In this document: piece after piece, positions 18,054 to 31,151 of the stretch
Numbering within the stretch: position 1 is the first letter of the stretch
Layout of the letters: every line of letters begins with the position of its first letter
Source of the DNA: Thiobacillus sp. UBA2597
GTDB taxonomy: Bacteria > Pseudomonadota > Gammaproteobacteria > Burkholderiales > Thiobacillaceae
Direction of reading: 5' to 3'
Assembly: GCA_002339725.1 (NCBI GenBank)
Contig: DDKN01000001.1
Coordinates: forward strand, 1-64,000
DNA: 64,000 nt
Position numbers and translations under genes: made by a program
Notes under the pieces: generated by a model
What the model was told of the DNA's origin: nothing
The model's input: only the letters and a program-made list of their open reading frames with translations
The model's database searches: none

Positions 18054-18665
18054 ATGAACAGCTTGCTCAAACTCCTCGCCGCCGGCCTGCTGGCCAGCGC
18101 CTTGACCGCCCACGCCGCCGAGGTCGATCCGGCCAGCGTGCCCGAGAAGAAGCGCACGGTTTTGGCCAAGTATCTCAATGCCGCCGATGTGCCCGGCTTT
18201 ATCGCCCAGCAGGGCAGGAACGTGCTGTTCATCGACGTGCGCACCCCGCAGGAATTGCAACTGGTGGGCTTTGCCCAGGGCATCGACGCCAACATCCCCA
18301 TCGTCCATTTCCGCTACGACCGCTGGAACGAAAAACTGGGCGACTTCGACAACGAGGTGAACCCCGACTTCGTCAGCCAGGTCGAGAATTTGGCCTTCGA
18401 GCGCGGGGTGGACACCAACGCGGCGATCGTGGTGATGTGCCGCTCGGGCGACCGCAGCACCAAGGCCGTCACCCTGCTGAGCGAGGCCGGCTACAAAAAC
18501 GTCTGGAGCGTGGTCGACGGCTTCGAGGGCGACATGGCGAGCAGCGGACCGAACAAGGGCAAGCGTAACGTCAACGGCTGGAAGAACGCCGGTCTGCCCT
18601 GGGCCTACAAGCCGGGCAAGCCCCTGTTCCACCTGAGCACGCTCAAATCCGACGCCGTGCGCTGA
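18054..18665 (+). CDS. Periplasmic rhodanese-like sulfurtransferase
   Basis: A 203-residue protein with a Sec signal peptide (LLKLLAAGLLASALTAHAAE, cleaved after AHA) and a single rhodanese domain. The domain begins VLFIDVRTPQELQLVGFAQG and carries the persulfide loop VMCRSGDRSTKAVTLL with the catalytic Cys. The family moves sulfane sulfur to thiol acceptors; export places it with periplasmic sulfur metabolism. A ~25-residue insert (DRWNEKLGDFDNEVNPDF) sits between the two halves, typical of the exported proteobacterial type. AAAGGGATCC precedes ATG 18054. It stands alone behind the palindrome at 17959-17978. Confidence 0.88.
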   Translation: MNSLLKLLAAGLLASALTAHAAEVDPASVPEKKRTVLAKYLNAADVPGFIAQQGRNVLFIDVRTPQELQLVGFAQGIDANIPIVHFRYDRWNEKLGDFDNEVNPDFVSQVENLAFERGVDTNAAIVVMCRSGDRSTKAVTLLSEAGYKNVWSVVDGFEGDMASSGPNKGKRNVNGWKNAGLPWAYKPGKPLFHLSTLKSDAVR

Positions 18666-18700
18666 CGGACCGGCGCGCTGACGGTCTGGCGCAGCCGGCC

Positions 18701-19306
18701 TCAGGCCGGCTTGCGCGCCACCAGGTCGATCAGGGCCGACATGCCGTGGTGCTTGTAGCCCTCACTGATGAAGCTGTCGTGCGCCACGAGATGCAAAATC
18801 TCGAAGCCGGCGAACCCCTCGCGCAGAATCGCTTCGGTATACATATTGTCGGCGCTGGACGGCCCACCCGTGCCGTAGCGCAACTGCTCGGGCCGATAGC
18901 CCTGCAGCAGCAGAATCCCGCCCGGCTTCAAGGCCTCGCGCATCCGGGCGAACAGGGCCGGCTGCTGCGCCGAATTGGCGAACTGAACGAAGATCGCCAC
19001 CACCACGTCATAGCGCGCCCTGCCCCAATCCCACTGTAAGAGATCGGCCTGTTCGAACTCGATCTCGACCCCGCGCGCCTTGGCCAGACGCCGGGCCTTG
19101 GCCTGGGCCACCGGCGAGAAATCGACCGCATGCACCTTGAGCCCCTGCTCGGCCAGCCAGACCCCGTTGCGCCCCTCGCCGTCGGCCATGGCCAACACAG
19201 TCTGGCCCGGCCGCAGCCGATGTCGTTGCGACAGGAGAAAGGCATTCGGCTCGGTGCCGTAGACATAGGCCTCGTCGGTATACAAGCTGTCCCAGAATTC
19301 GCGCAT
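18701..19306 (-). CDS. Class I SAM-dependent methyltransferase (TehB-like)
   Basis: A 201-residue cytoplasmic methyltransferase. Motif I is VLAMADGEGRNGVWLAEQG (AdoMet loop in the GEGRN form of the TehB/Mtase_25-type group), motif II ends in VHAVDFSPVAQAKARRLA, and QADLLQWDWGRARYDVVVAIFVQF gives motifs III and IV. KPGGILLLQGYRPEQLRYGTGGP resembles small methyltransferases of tellurite or thiol detoxification type. ATG 19306 (MREFWDSL) is favoured by GAAGGGCG just before it; 19324 is also in frame. The substrate cannot be told. It is convergent with the rhodanese gene. Confidence 0.85.
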   Translation of the reverse strand: MREFWDSLYTDEAYVYGTEPNAFLLSQRHRLRPGQTVLAMADGEGRNGVWLAEQGLKVHAVDFSPVAQAKARRLAKARGVEIEFEQADLLQWDWGRARYDVVVAIFVQFANSAQQPALFARMREALKPGGILLLQGYRPEQLRYGTGGPSSADNMYTEAILREGFAGFEILHLVAHDSFISEGYKHHGMSALIDLVARKPA

Positions 19307-19398
19307 CGCCCTTCGCCTCAGCAAGCAGTTTCCCGATCATACGCCGACTCGGATGGAATCGTGTGGCGGCGCGCGCGGCGGCGTGCCGGCGGCCTGGC

Positions 19399-21255
19399 TC
19401 AGGCCGTCTCCGTGGCATTTTGGGCGGCCGCGCGGGCGCAATCGGGCGCGGGATCGACGCCCTTGCCGCACTCGCGCCGCTCGATGAACAGGCTGCTGCC
19501 CGCCTGCTGCTTGGCCAGTTTTTTCGCCTCGGCCGCGGCGCGTTCGACCTCGTGCCGCTGGCACAGGCCATCACGCCTGACCGGCACGGCCCCGATCGAG
19601 AGGCTGACCAGGGGATGGAACACCAGATTGCCGCGCCGGTCTTCGCTGTAATAGCCGCCCTCGAGCTGATGCTCGCTTTGAAACAGGGCCACGCGCTCGG
19701 CATCGAACCGGTCCAGGATGCGTCGGCAGCGCGCCTGCCAATCCCGGCTTTGGAACAGGATGAAGAAATCATCACCCCCGATGTGGCCGAGGAAATCCAG
19801 CCCCGGATCGCACTCCTCGGCCAGAAGCCGGGCGACCAGCTGGATCATGGCATCGCCCTTGCGATAGCCGTAGATGTCATTGAAGGGCTTGAAGTGATCG
19901 AGATCACAGTGGGCCGCGACGAATTCCACCCCGGCCGTCAGCAGGCGGTCGGTATGTTCGTGGATGGGCACGTTGCCCGGCAACAGGGTCAGGGGATTGG
20001 CGTAACGGGCCGCCACCACCTGCATCTCGGTGATGATCCGCATCAGGTCGTAGCCCGAGCCCATGCCGCGATAGTGGCCGTTTTCGGTGATGACGAAACC
20101 GTCGGTGAAGGCCTGCTTGCCCTTCATCACCACCAGTTCCGACAGATCGGCGATGCGGGTGCCGATGTCCACCACCAAGGGGTCTTTGTCCATGAACACG
20201 GAGCAGGGTTTCTTGCCATAGAGTTCACGGGTATAGATGCGGGTGAAGCGGTCGAGCAACAAAGGGCGGGTCAGGATGCCGACCGGCACATCGTCCTTGA
20301 CCACGGCCAGGGCGTGCAGCCCCTGGTGTTTGAGCATCAGTTCCAGCACCTGCTCGCTCGGCGTGGTGGGGCTGACGACGGGCGCCTCGATCAACAGCAT
20401 GCGCGCACAAGGCTGGGATGCCTGGCTCTGGGCCACGCTGGGAAAGACGCTGATCGCCCCGCGCCCGATATTCTGCAAGACCTCAGGTGCCAGCCCGGTC
20501 GTCGGCAGGGCGGCCGGCCGGCCGACCAAATAGCCCTGCACGAAGGCGACCCCCAGATCCCTGACGATGGCCAGCTCCGAGGCGGTCTCCACCCCTTCGG
20601 CGATGATCAGGGCGTTGGCGTTGTCCGCGATCTGCTGCATCGAGCGGACGAATTGCAGCTTGACCGGGTCCTGGTTCAGCCCGGCGATGAAATGCTTGTC
20701 GAGCTTGACGTAGGCCGGCTTCATTTCCGACCACAGGCGCAGGCTGGAAAAACCCTCGCCCAGATCGTCCATCGCCACGCTCAGCCCTATCTGGCGCAGG
20801 GCCTCGCTCGCCTGGGCCAGCTCGGCATAATCCTCGATCGGCTCGCTCTCGGTCAGTTCCAGGATCAGGTCCTGGGGTGACAGACCGTAGGATTTGAGCA
20901 CCCGGCCCAGGTTGGCCGGCTGGAAATACGGCTCCAGCAGGCGCACAGGCCGCAAATTAACGAACAGTTTGCCGACCAGCTTGCGCTCGACGAAATTGCG
21001 CAAGGCCTGCTCGAAACAGAGCTGCTCGATTTCCGCCGCCAGACCGAAGCGGTCGGCCGCCCGCAACAGGGCCAGGGGGGCATGCAAAGGACTGTCCGAA
21101 GGCCCGCGGGTGAGCGCTTCATAGCCGTAGATACCCGGCTGGCGCATGTCCACGATGGGCTGAAACAGGGTGCTGATGCGCTGGCGCGCGATCACTTCCA
21201 TCAAGGCGCTGTGCAGGGAGGCGAGATTCACGATAAGCGGATCGGACGAATGCAT
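19399..21255 (-). CDS. EAL-CBS-GGDEF cyclic-di-GMP protein
   Basis: A 618-residue soluble signalling protein with domains in an unusual order. EAL is N-terminal (approx. 20-255), with YEALTRG, LILELTES, MDDLGEG, KLDKHFI, AEGVET and VQGYLVGRP, so most phosphodiesterase ligands are present. A pair of CBS domains follows (approx. 290-415; HALAVVKDDVPVGILTR), which usually bind adenine nucleotides. A C-terminal GGDEF-like domain (approx. 430-590) carries HIGGDDFFIL, one residue from the standard GGDEF. It could degrade c-di-GMP in response to nucleotide level, with GGDDF as an active or regulatory cyclase. No membrane helices. It is divergent from the signalling operon starting near 21493. Confidence 0.9.
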   Translation of the reverse strand: MHSSDPLIVNLASLHSALMEVIARQRISTLFQPIVDMRQPGIYGYEALTRGPSDSPLHAPLALLRAADRFGLAAEIEQLCFEQALRNFVERKLVGKLFVNLRPVRLLEPYFQPANLGRVLKSYGLSPQDLILELTESEPIEDYAELAQASEALRQIGLSVAMDDLGEGFSSLRLWSEMKPAYVKLDKHFIAGLNQDPVKLQFVRSMQQIADNANALIIAEGVETASELAIVRDLGVAFVQGYLVGRPAALPTTGLAPEVLQNIGRGAISVFPSVAQSQASQPCARMLLIEAPVVSPTTPSEQVLELMLKHQGLHALAVVKDDVPVGILTRPLLLDRFTRIYTRELYGKKPCSVFMDKDPLVVDIGTRIADLSELVVMKGKQAFTDGFVITENGHYRGMGSGYDLMRIITEMQVVAARYANPLTLLPGNVPIHEHTDRLLTAGVEFVAAHCDLDHFKPFNDIYGYRKGDAMIQLVARLLAEECDPGLDFLGHIGGDDFFILFQSRDWQARCRRILDRFDAERVALFQSEHQLEGGYYSEDRRGNLVFHPLVSLSIGAVPVRRDGLCQRHEVERAAAEAKKLAKQQAGSSLFIERRECGKGVDPAPDCARAAAQNATETA

Positions 21256-21492
21256 TCGGGCGCCCGACTCTAACCCGCCCAGTTTTCAGTGGCGTGACAG
21301 ACCTTTTTCCCCGCGCGCCGGTGTCGGCGTCGGGCGCGCGGCAGCCAGGCCCGGCAGTTTTTACAACGGCGGGGCCGGACCGACAGGATTCCAGCGCGTC
21401 AGGCCTATGGCCGGCGCCCCACATCCGGTATAAAGCGGATATCGCACGATAAGAACACGGGCCATGACCCCGCGATAAAACCTGGAGGCACC

Positions 21493-21564
21493 ATGCAGGA
21501 CAACAGCACTGGGAGTGTTTCGACCATGAACGATGCCGTTCGAGGTGCCTCGCCCACAGCCTGA
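21493..21564 (+). CDS. Possible 23-residue leader peptide before the kinase operon
   Basis: An ATG with an excellent ribosome site (TGGAGGCACC) opens a frame of 23 codons ending TGA (MQDNSTGSVSTMNDAV and so on), 24 bp before the MASE3-type kinase gene. The peptide has no recognised family and is not hydrophobic. The SD-like site is better than that of the kinase itself, so it may serve as an upstream coupling or leader ORF. It could also be fortuitous. Confidence 0.4.
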   Translation: MQDNSTGSVSTMNDAVRGASPTA

Positions 21565-21588
21565 TCGCGCCCTGCCTGGCTCAACGCA

Positions 21589-24378
21589 ATGCAAATCAGA
21601 CTGCCCGCCCTTCCGGTTTCGTCCGCTCCCGCCTTCGCCCGCCTGCCGCGGACCCCGCAGGCCTATTGGGCGCTCGCCTTCGGCCTCATCTTCCTCTTGG
21701 CCCAGTTCGTGCCCGGCCGGCAATTCCGGATGGGCCAGGACGGCTATGCCGTGCTGCATACGGTGCTGGAGTTCCTGTCCATGGCGGTCTGCCTGCAGGT
21801 CTTCCTGATCAGCCTGCGCCCCGACCCCAGCCGCCGCCTGGGCGAAGGGCTGATCGGGCCGGGCCTTCTGGTGGTGGGCCTGATCGACCTGGCGCATGCC
21901 CTCTCCTACCCCGGCATGCCTGCCTTCGTCAGCGCCAGCGACAGCGAAAAGGCTATCGATTTCTGGCTGGCCGCCCGGCTGCTCGCCGCCCTCACCCTGC
22001 TCGGCGCGGCCCTCTACTGGAACCGCCAGAGCCGCCACGCCTGGGGCCGCGCTCTGTTTGGTCTGCTCGCCCTGGGCTACGGCGCGCTCACCTACTGGCT
22101 GGTGCTCTGGCACCCAGCCGCCTTGCCGCGCACCTTCATCCCCGACAGCGGACTCACGCCCTTCAAGATCGGCACCGAGTACACCATCGTCGGCCTGCAT
22201 CTTTTCACCCTGCTGCTGTTCCTCACCCCCGCGCGCCGACAGTCCGGCAACGGCACCGCCGCCTGGCTCGCCACCGCAGTCTGGATCATGGCCCTGTCCG
22301 AGCTGTTCTTCACCCTCTATGCCAGCGTCACCGATCTTTACAATCTGCTCGGTCATCTCTTCAAGGTCACGGCCTACGGCATCATCTACCGCAGCCTGGT
22401 CTACAGCCGCATCGAACGGCCGCTGCAATTGCTGGAAGCGGCCGAGCAGCGCTTCGACCTGGCCGTGCGCGGCAGCAACGACGGCATCTGGGATTACGAT
22501 CTGACCCGCAACATGATCTACTTCTCGCCGCGCTGGAAGGCCATCCTCGGTTATGCGGAGAGCGAGATCGGCGATTCGCCGGCCGAGTTTTACGACCGAG
22601 TGCACCCGGACGACCAGGCCCGGGTCCGGGCCGCGCTCGATGCCCATCTCGCCGGGCAGACGGCTGACTATCAGGCCGAGTACCGCCTGCGCACCAAGTC
22701 GGGCGACTATCTCTGGGTCATGTCCCGCGGTCTGGCCCTGTTCGACCAGCAGCACCGGCCGATCCGGATCGCCGGCACCACCAGCGACATCAGCGAGCGC
22801 AAGCGTTTCGAGGAGGCCCTGCGCCAGAGCGAGGCGCGCCTGAAAGAGGCCCAGCGCAACGCCGCCATCGGCGACTGGCATCTCGACCTGGTGACCCGGG
22901 AGTTCAGTTGTTCGGACGAGTTCTACCGCATCCTCGGGGCCGATCCCTACCAGACCCGGATCGACAATATGGATGCCCTGCTCGGCTACATCCATCCCGA
23001 GGACAGGCAGCAGGTGGAGGCCGCCTACTGGCAGTCGGTGCAGGAGCGGCAACCCTTCGACCTGGATCACCGCCTGCTGTTGGCCAACGGCGGGGTGCGC
23101 CATATCCACGTGCGCGCCGTGCACCGCTATGCCGCCGACGGCACCCCCCTGGGCAGCGACGGCACCATGCAGGACATCACCCCGCGCAAGACGGCGGAAC
23201 TGGAACTCGCCCGGCATCGACGCTATCTGGAGGAAATGGTCTCCCTGCGCACCGCCGAACTCGCCAGCCGGGAGGAGCAATACCGCCTGGTCGCCGACTA
23301 CACCTACGACCTGGAAACCTGGATCGGCGAAGACGGCCAATACCGCTATGTCTCGCCCGCCTGCCAACAGCTGACCGGTTACGAGGCGGGGGAACTGATC
23401 GCCGATCCGGGCCTGCTGGCGCGCATCGCCCACCCCGACGACCGCGCCACCGTGCGCCAGCTGTTCGAGCGCTGCTATGTCGAACGCCACGTGAACCGTC
23501 TGGAGTTCCGATTGATCCGGCGCGACGGCCGCATCATCTGGGTCGAGCATGTGGGCCAGCCGGTCTACGGCCGGGACGGCAGCTATCGGGGCTATCGCAG
23601 CAGCACGCGCGACATCACCCTGCGCAAGCAGGCGCTGCTGCAACTGCAGGAGGCGAAGCAGCGGGCGGAAGAAGCCGATCGGGTGAAATCGGCCTTTCTC
23701 GCCACCATGTCGCACGAACTGCGCACCCCGCTCAACTCCATCATCGGCTTCACCGGCGCCCTGCAGATGGGCCTGGCCGGACCGCTCACCGAGGAGCAGG
23801 CCAGACAACTCGGCTATGTGCGCGACAGCGGCCAGCACCTGTTGAACCTGATCAACGACATTCTGGACCTGTCCAAGATCGAGGCGGGCCAGCTGACGGT
23901 CGAATTCAAACCCTTTGACCTGCGCGCCAGCATCCAGCAGGTGGTGAAGCTCAGCCAGCCCATGGCCGAAGCGAAGGGACTGCCGATCCGGCTCGAGCTC
24001 GACCCGGCGCTCGGTCAGATCGTGAGCGACCGGCACCGGGTCGACCAGATCCTGCTCAACCTGCTCTCCAATGCGATCAAATTCACCGAGCGGGGCGAGA
24101 TCGGCCTGCACTGCCGGGTCGAGGGCAGCGTGGTGCGGCTCAGCGTGAGCGACACCGGACCCGGCATCAGGCCGGAAAACTTCGCCAGGCTGTTCCAACC
24201 GTTCCAGCAGATCGACGACGGCCTCGGCCGCCAACACGAGGGCACCGGCCTCGGCCTGTCGATTTGCCAGCGCCTGGCTAAGCTGCTGGGCGGCGAGATC
24301 CAGGTCGAAAGCGAATGGGGCAAGGGGTCCGTCTTCAGCGTCACCCTGCCGATCTCACCGGATGCGCATGAAGCCTAA
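21589..24378 (+). CDS. Multi-PAS sensor histidine kinase with a MASE3-like membrane sensor
   Basis: A 929-residue membrane kinase. The N-terminus (approx. 25-270) has seven to eight helices of the MASE3 type, with GLIDLAHALSYPGMPAF and GLHLFTLLLFLTP. Three PAS/PAC units follow: approx. 285-405 (GSNDGIWDYDLTRNMIYFSP), 415-540 and 560-680 (VADYTYDLETWIGEDGQY). The HisKA domain has phosphorylated His709 in TMSHELRTPLN, and the HATPase keeps [22 protein letters not shown] and GTGLGLSICQRLAKLLGG. It therefore looks active. There is no receiver of its own; the single-domain receiver encoded next, with a 17-bp overlap, is the obvious acceptor. Confidence 0.9.
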   Translation: MQIRLPALPVSSAPAFARLPRTPQAYWALAFGLIFLLAQFVPGRQFRMGQDGYAVLHTVLEFLSMAVCLQVFLISLRPDPSRRLGEGLIGPGLLVVGLIDLAHALSYPGMPAFVSASDSEKAIDFWLAARLLAALTLLGAALYWNRQSRHAWGRALFGLLALGYGALTYWLVLWHPAALPRTFIPDSGLTPFKIGTEYTIVGLHLFTLLLFLTPARRQSGNGTAAWLATAVWIMALSELFFTLYASVTDLYNLLGHLFKVTAYGIIYRSLVYSRIERPLQLLEAAEQRFDLAVRGSNDGIWDYDLTRNMIYFSPRWKAILGYAESEIGDSPAEFYDRVHPDDQARVRAALDAHLAGQTADYQAEYRLRTKSGDYLWVMSRGLALFDQQHRPIRIAGTTSDISERKRFEEALRQSEARLKEAQRNAAIGDWHLDLVTREFSCSDEFYRILGADPYQTRIDNMDALLGYIHPEDRQQVEAAYWQSVQERQPFDLDHRLLLANGGVRHIHVRAVHRYAADGTPLGSDGTMQDITPRKTAELELARHRRYLEEMVSLRTAELASREEQYRLVADYTYDLETWIGEDGQYRYVSPACQQLTGYEAGELIADPGLLARIAHPDDRATVRQLFERCYVERHVNRLEFRLIRRDGRIIWVEHVGQPVYGRDGSYRGYRSSTRDITLRKQALLQLQEAKQRAEEADRVKSAFLATMSHELRTPLNSIIGFTGALQMGLAGPLTEEQARQLGYVRDSGQHLLNLINDILDLSKIEAGQLTVEFKPFDLRASIQQVVKLSQPMAEAKGLPIRLELDPALGQIVSDRHRVDQILLNLLSNAIKFTERGEIGLHCRVEGSVVRLSVSDTGPGIRPENFARLFQPFQQIDDGLGRQHEGTGLGLSICQRLAKLLGGEIQVESEWGKGSVFSVTLPISPDAHEA

Positions 24379-24753
24379 CGTCCTCTACATCGAAGACAAC
24401 GAACAGAACCAATACCTGGTCCGCTATCTGCTGGAACAGCGGGGCTTGCGCGTCACCCTGGCGGTGGACGGCAGCGAAGGCATCCGCCTGGCGACCGAGG
24501 CCCCGCCCGACCTCATTCTGCTCGACATTCAGCTGCCGGGCATGGACGGCTATCAGGTCGCCCGCATTCTGAAAGGCATTCCGGAGCTGGCCGTCGTCCC
24601 CATCGTCGCCGTCACTTCGTATGCCATGGTGGGCGACCGTGAGCGCGCCATCGCCTGCGGCTGCAACGGTTACATCGAAAAACCGATCGAGCCGGAGCAC
24701 TTTTTCGAGCAGATCGCGCGCTATCTGCCGGACGCGGCGCGGAGGGACAAGTG

Positions 24754-24754
<1 letters not shown>
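24362..24754 (+). CDS. Single-domain response regulator
   Basis: A 130-residue stand-alone receiver (CheY/DivK-like) with no output domain. Seen are [19 protein letters not shown], the acceptor in [16 protein letters not shown], the switch region [13 protein letters not shown] and the lysine in GYIEKPI. The sequence resembles DivK and Spo0F relatives, which pass phosphate on. It overlaps the upstream kinase by 17 bp (or 11 if ATG 24368 is used) and the downstream hybrid kinase by one base (TGATG), so all three are coupled. It may shuttle phosphate between the two kinases. Confidence 0.9.
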
Positions 24755-28815
<4,061 letters not shown>

Positions 28816-28864
28816 CATAGGATTCCATAAAGCCTGCACACAATTCGACCGGGAGCCCCACACC

Positions 28865-30013
28865 ATGAACAGCACATTCGACCTCGATGTCGCCAGCGAC
28901 AAAAAGAAGATCCTGATCACCGACGACGACCCGATCGTGGCCAGCATGCTCGAGGCGGCCCTGGCTGACGACTTCGAGGTGAAGATCGCCGGCTCGGGCG
29001 AGGCCTGCCTGCAACTGGTGCCCGACTACAAGCCCGACCTGGTGCTGCTCGACATCGAGATGCCGGGCATGGATGGCTACGCCACCTGCCAGGCCCTGCA
29101 GGAGCAGTCGGCCGTGCATTTCGTGCCGGTCATCTTCGTCTCTTCGCACGACAGCCTGGAGGAGCGACTGCGCGCCTATGAAGTGGGCGGGGTCGACTTC
29201 ATCATCAAGCCGTTCGAGCCGGAAGAGCTGCTGCAAAAGGCGCAGATCGCGATCGGCCTCAAGGCCGAGCGCGAGCAACTGGCCCAGGAAAAGGAATCCA
29301 TGCAGCAGATGGCCATGAGCTTTCTCACCAACCTGGGTGAAAGCGGCGTGGTCCTCAAGTTCCTGCGCAACTGCTTCACCTGCACCGATTACGCCGCCCT
29401 GGCCAGGATGGCGATCGAGGCCATGGCCGAATACGGCCTGGAGGCGCTGGTGCAGATCCGCACCCCGCACGGCAACTACACCTATACCCCGTCCGGCCAC
29501 GCCTCGGAACTGGAGACCTCGGTCTTCGCCAAGACCCACTCGCTCGACCGCATCTTCCAGTTCAAGAGCCGCATGATCATCAACTACCCGCACACCTCGC
29601 TGCTGGTGAACAACATGCCGCTCGACAACCCCGATCTGTGCGGCCGCATCCGCGACAATGCGGCCTTCATCGCCGAGGGGGTGGAGGCCAGCGCCACGGC
29701 GATCATGCTGCGCGAGGATGTCGTGCGCCACGTCGAACAACAGAAGCAGGTCGCCCAGCAGACGATGGCGGCGATCGAAAACCTGCGCGAGCAATACCGC
29801 AAGCAACAGTCGGACACCCGCTATATCCTGCACAGCCTGACCGAGAACATGGAGAAGCTTTACGTCTATCTGGGCCTGACCGAAGGCCAGGAGAAGGCGG
29901 TGGCCGACACGGTGCGCGCCTCGGTGGAAGAGGCGCTCCAGCTGTTCGAGCGGGGCCTCGATTTCGAGGGCCAGTTCGCCAGCGTGCTGGCGGCCCTGAA
30001 AAAGGTGGCCTAG
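28865..30013 (+). CDS. Response regulator with uncharacterised C-terminal domain
   Basis: A 382-residue soluble protein. The receiver (approx. 14-135) has ITDDDP, acceptor Asp63 in LVLLDIEMPGMDGYATC, FVSSHDS as switch region and IIKPFEPEEL for the lysine. A coiled-coil linker (AEREQLAQEKESMQQM) leads to a domain of about 170 residues (approx. 165-335; NCFTCTDYAALARMAIEAM, VQIRTPHGNYTYTPSGHASEL) that looks like a degenerate GAF fold but is not clearly matched. It ends in a second coiled coil. There is no DNA-binding or GGDEF/EAL output. It sits 50 bp after the hybrid kinase, so it is a probable phosphorelay target acting by protein contact. Confidence 0.8.
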   Translation: MNSTFDLDVASDKKKILITDDDPIVASMLEAALADDFEVKIAGSGEACLQLVPDYKPDLVLLDIEMPGMDGYATCQALQEQSAVHFVPVIFVSSHDSLEERLRAYEVGGVDFIIKPFEPEELLQKAQIAIGLKAEREQLAQEKESMQQMAMSFLTNLGESGVVLKFLRNCFTCTDYAALARMAIEAMAEYGLEALVQIRTPHGNYTYTPSGHASELETSVFAKTHSLDRIFQFKSRMIINYPHTSLLVNNMPLDNPDLCGRIRDNAAFIAEGVEASATAIMLREDVVRHVEQQKQVAQQTMAAIENLREQYRKQQSDTRYILHSLTENMEKLYVYLGLTEGQEKAVADTVRASVEEALQLFERGLDFEGQFASVLAALKKVA

Positions 30014-30050
30014 CGTCGAAGGAACGGCCGACGGAACGGACAGTGAAGCG

Positions 30051-31151
30051 ATGGCACAAGACCGCATCCTGATCGTCGATGACCAGCGCGAGAACCTCGC
30101 GCTCATCGGCGCCCTGCTCGGTGAGCAATACCAGGTGCTGACCGCCGAATCGGCCGAGGCCGCACTCGATTTGATCACCCGGGGCGAGGTACCCGACCTG
30201 ATCCTGCTCGACATCGAGATGCCGGGCATGGACGGCTACGAAACCTGCCAGCGCCTGAAGTCGATGCCGGGCACCCGCCCCATCCCCATCATCTTCCTGA
30301 CCGGCCGCTCCAGCATCGACGACGAGACCTATGGCCTCCAACTCGGCGCGGTCGACTACATCACCAAACCGGTCAGCCCGCCCATCCTGGAGGCGCGCAT
30401 CCGCACCCAGCTCTCGCTCAAGCACGCGAGCGACCAGCTGCGCAATCAGAACGCCTGGCTCGAACAGCGCGTGGCCGAGCGCACCGCCGAACTGCTCAAG
30501 CGCACGGAGGAGGTGATCCTGACCCAGGACACCACCATCCTGGCCCTGGCCAGCCTGGCCGAGACGCGCGACAACGAGACCGGCAATCACATCCTGCGCA
30601 CCCAGAACTACGTCAAGGCCCTGGCCATCCAGGTGCGCGAGCAGCCGCGCTTCCGGCGCGAACTGTCCTGGGAGCAGATCGAGCTGCTGCACAAGTCGGC
30701 CCCGCTGCACGATGTGGGCAAGGTCGGCATCCCCGATCACATCCTGCAAAAGCCGGGCAAGCTCACGCCGCAGGAGTTCGAGATCATGAAGACCCACACC
30801 ACGCTGGGGCACGACGCCATCCTGGCGGCCGAGGCCAAGCTCGATGCCTCGACCTCCTTCCTGCGCGTGGCGCGCGAGATTGCCCACGCCCACCACGAGA
30901 AGTGGGATGGCAGCGGCTATCCCCAGGGACTGGCGGGCGAGGCGATTCCACTCTCGGCCCGCCTGATGGCGCTGGCCGACGTCTACGATGCCCTGATCAG
31001 CCAGCGCGTCTACAAACCGGCCTTCCCCCACGAGCAGGCGGTGCGCATCATCGCCGAGGGCCGCGGCAGCCACTTCGACCCCGACCTGACCGACGCCTTT
31101 GTCGCCAGCGCCGAACAGTTCCGGGCCATCGCCCAACGCTACAAGGATTAG
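30051..31151 (+). CDS. REC-HD-GYP cyclic-di-GMP phosphodiesterase
   Basis: A 366-residue response regulator with a receiver (approx. 4-125, acceptor Asp54 in LILLDIEMPGMDG, lysine in ITKPVSPP), a short coiled coil and an HD-GYP domain (approx. 165-360). The catalytic landmarks ETGNHILRTQNYV, LHDVGKVGIPD, the HHEKWDGSGYP block and MALADVYDALISQR are intact, so hydrolysis of c-di-GMP (to pGpG or GMP) is likely. It is the last gene of the co-directional signalling series, 37 bp after the previous regulator, and is the natural c-di-GMP output of the phosphorelay. Its end overlaps the convergent DHOD-like gene by 4 bp. Confidence 0.94.
   Translation: MAQDRILIVDDQRENLALIGALLGEQYQVLTAESAEAALDLITRGEVPDLILLDIEMPGMDGYETCQRLKSMPGTRPIPIIFLTGRSSIDDETYGLQLGAVDYITKPVSPPILEARIRTQLSLKHASDQLRNQNAWLEQRVAERTAELLKRTEEVILTQDTTILALASLAETRDNETGNHILRTQNYVKALAIQVREQPRFRRELSWEQIELLHKSAPLHDVGKVGIPDHILQKPGKLTPQEFEIMKTHTTLGHDAILAAEAKLDASTSFLRVAREIAHAHHEKWDGSGYPQGLAGEAIPLSARLMALADVYDALISQRVYKPAFPHEQAVRIIAEGRGSHFDPDLTDAFVASAEQFRAIAQRYKD

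Noticed and set aside
21361..24237. Minus-strand frame opposite the MASE3 kinase
   Set aside because: Low-complexity, mirror of PAS and HATPase coding, no motif.
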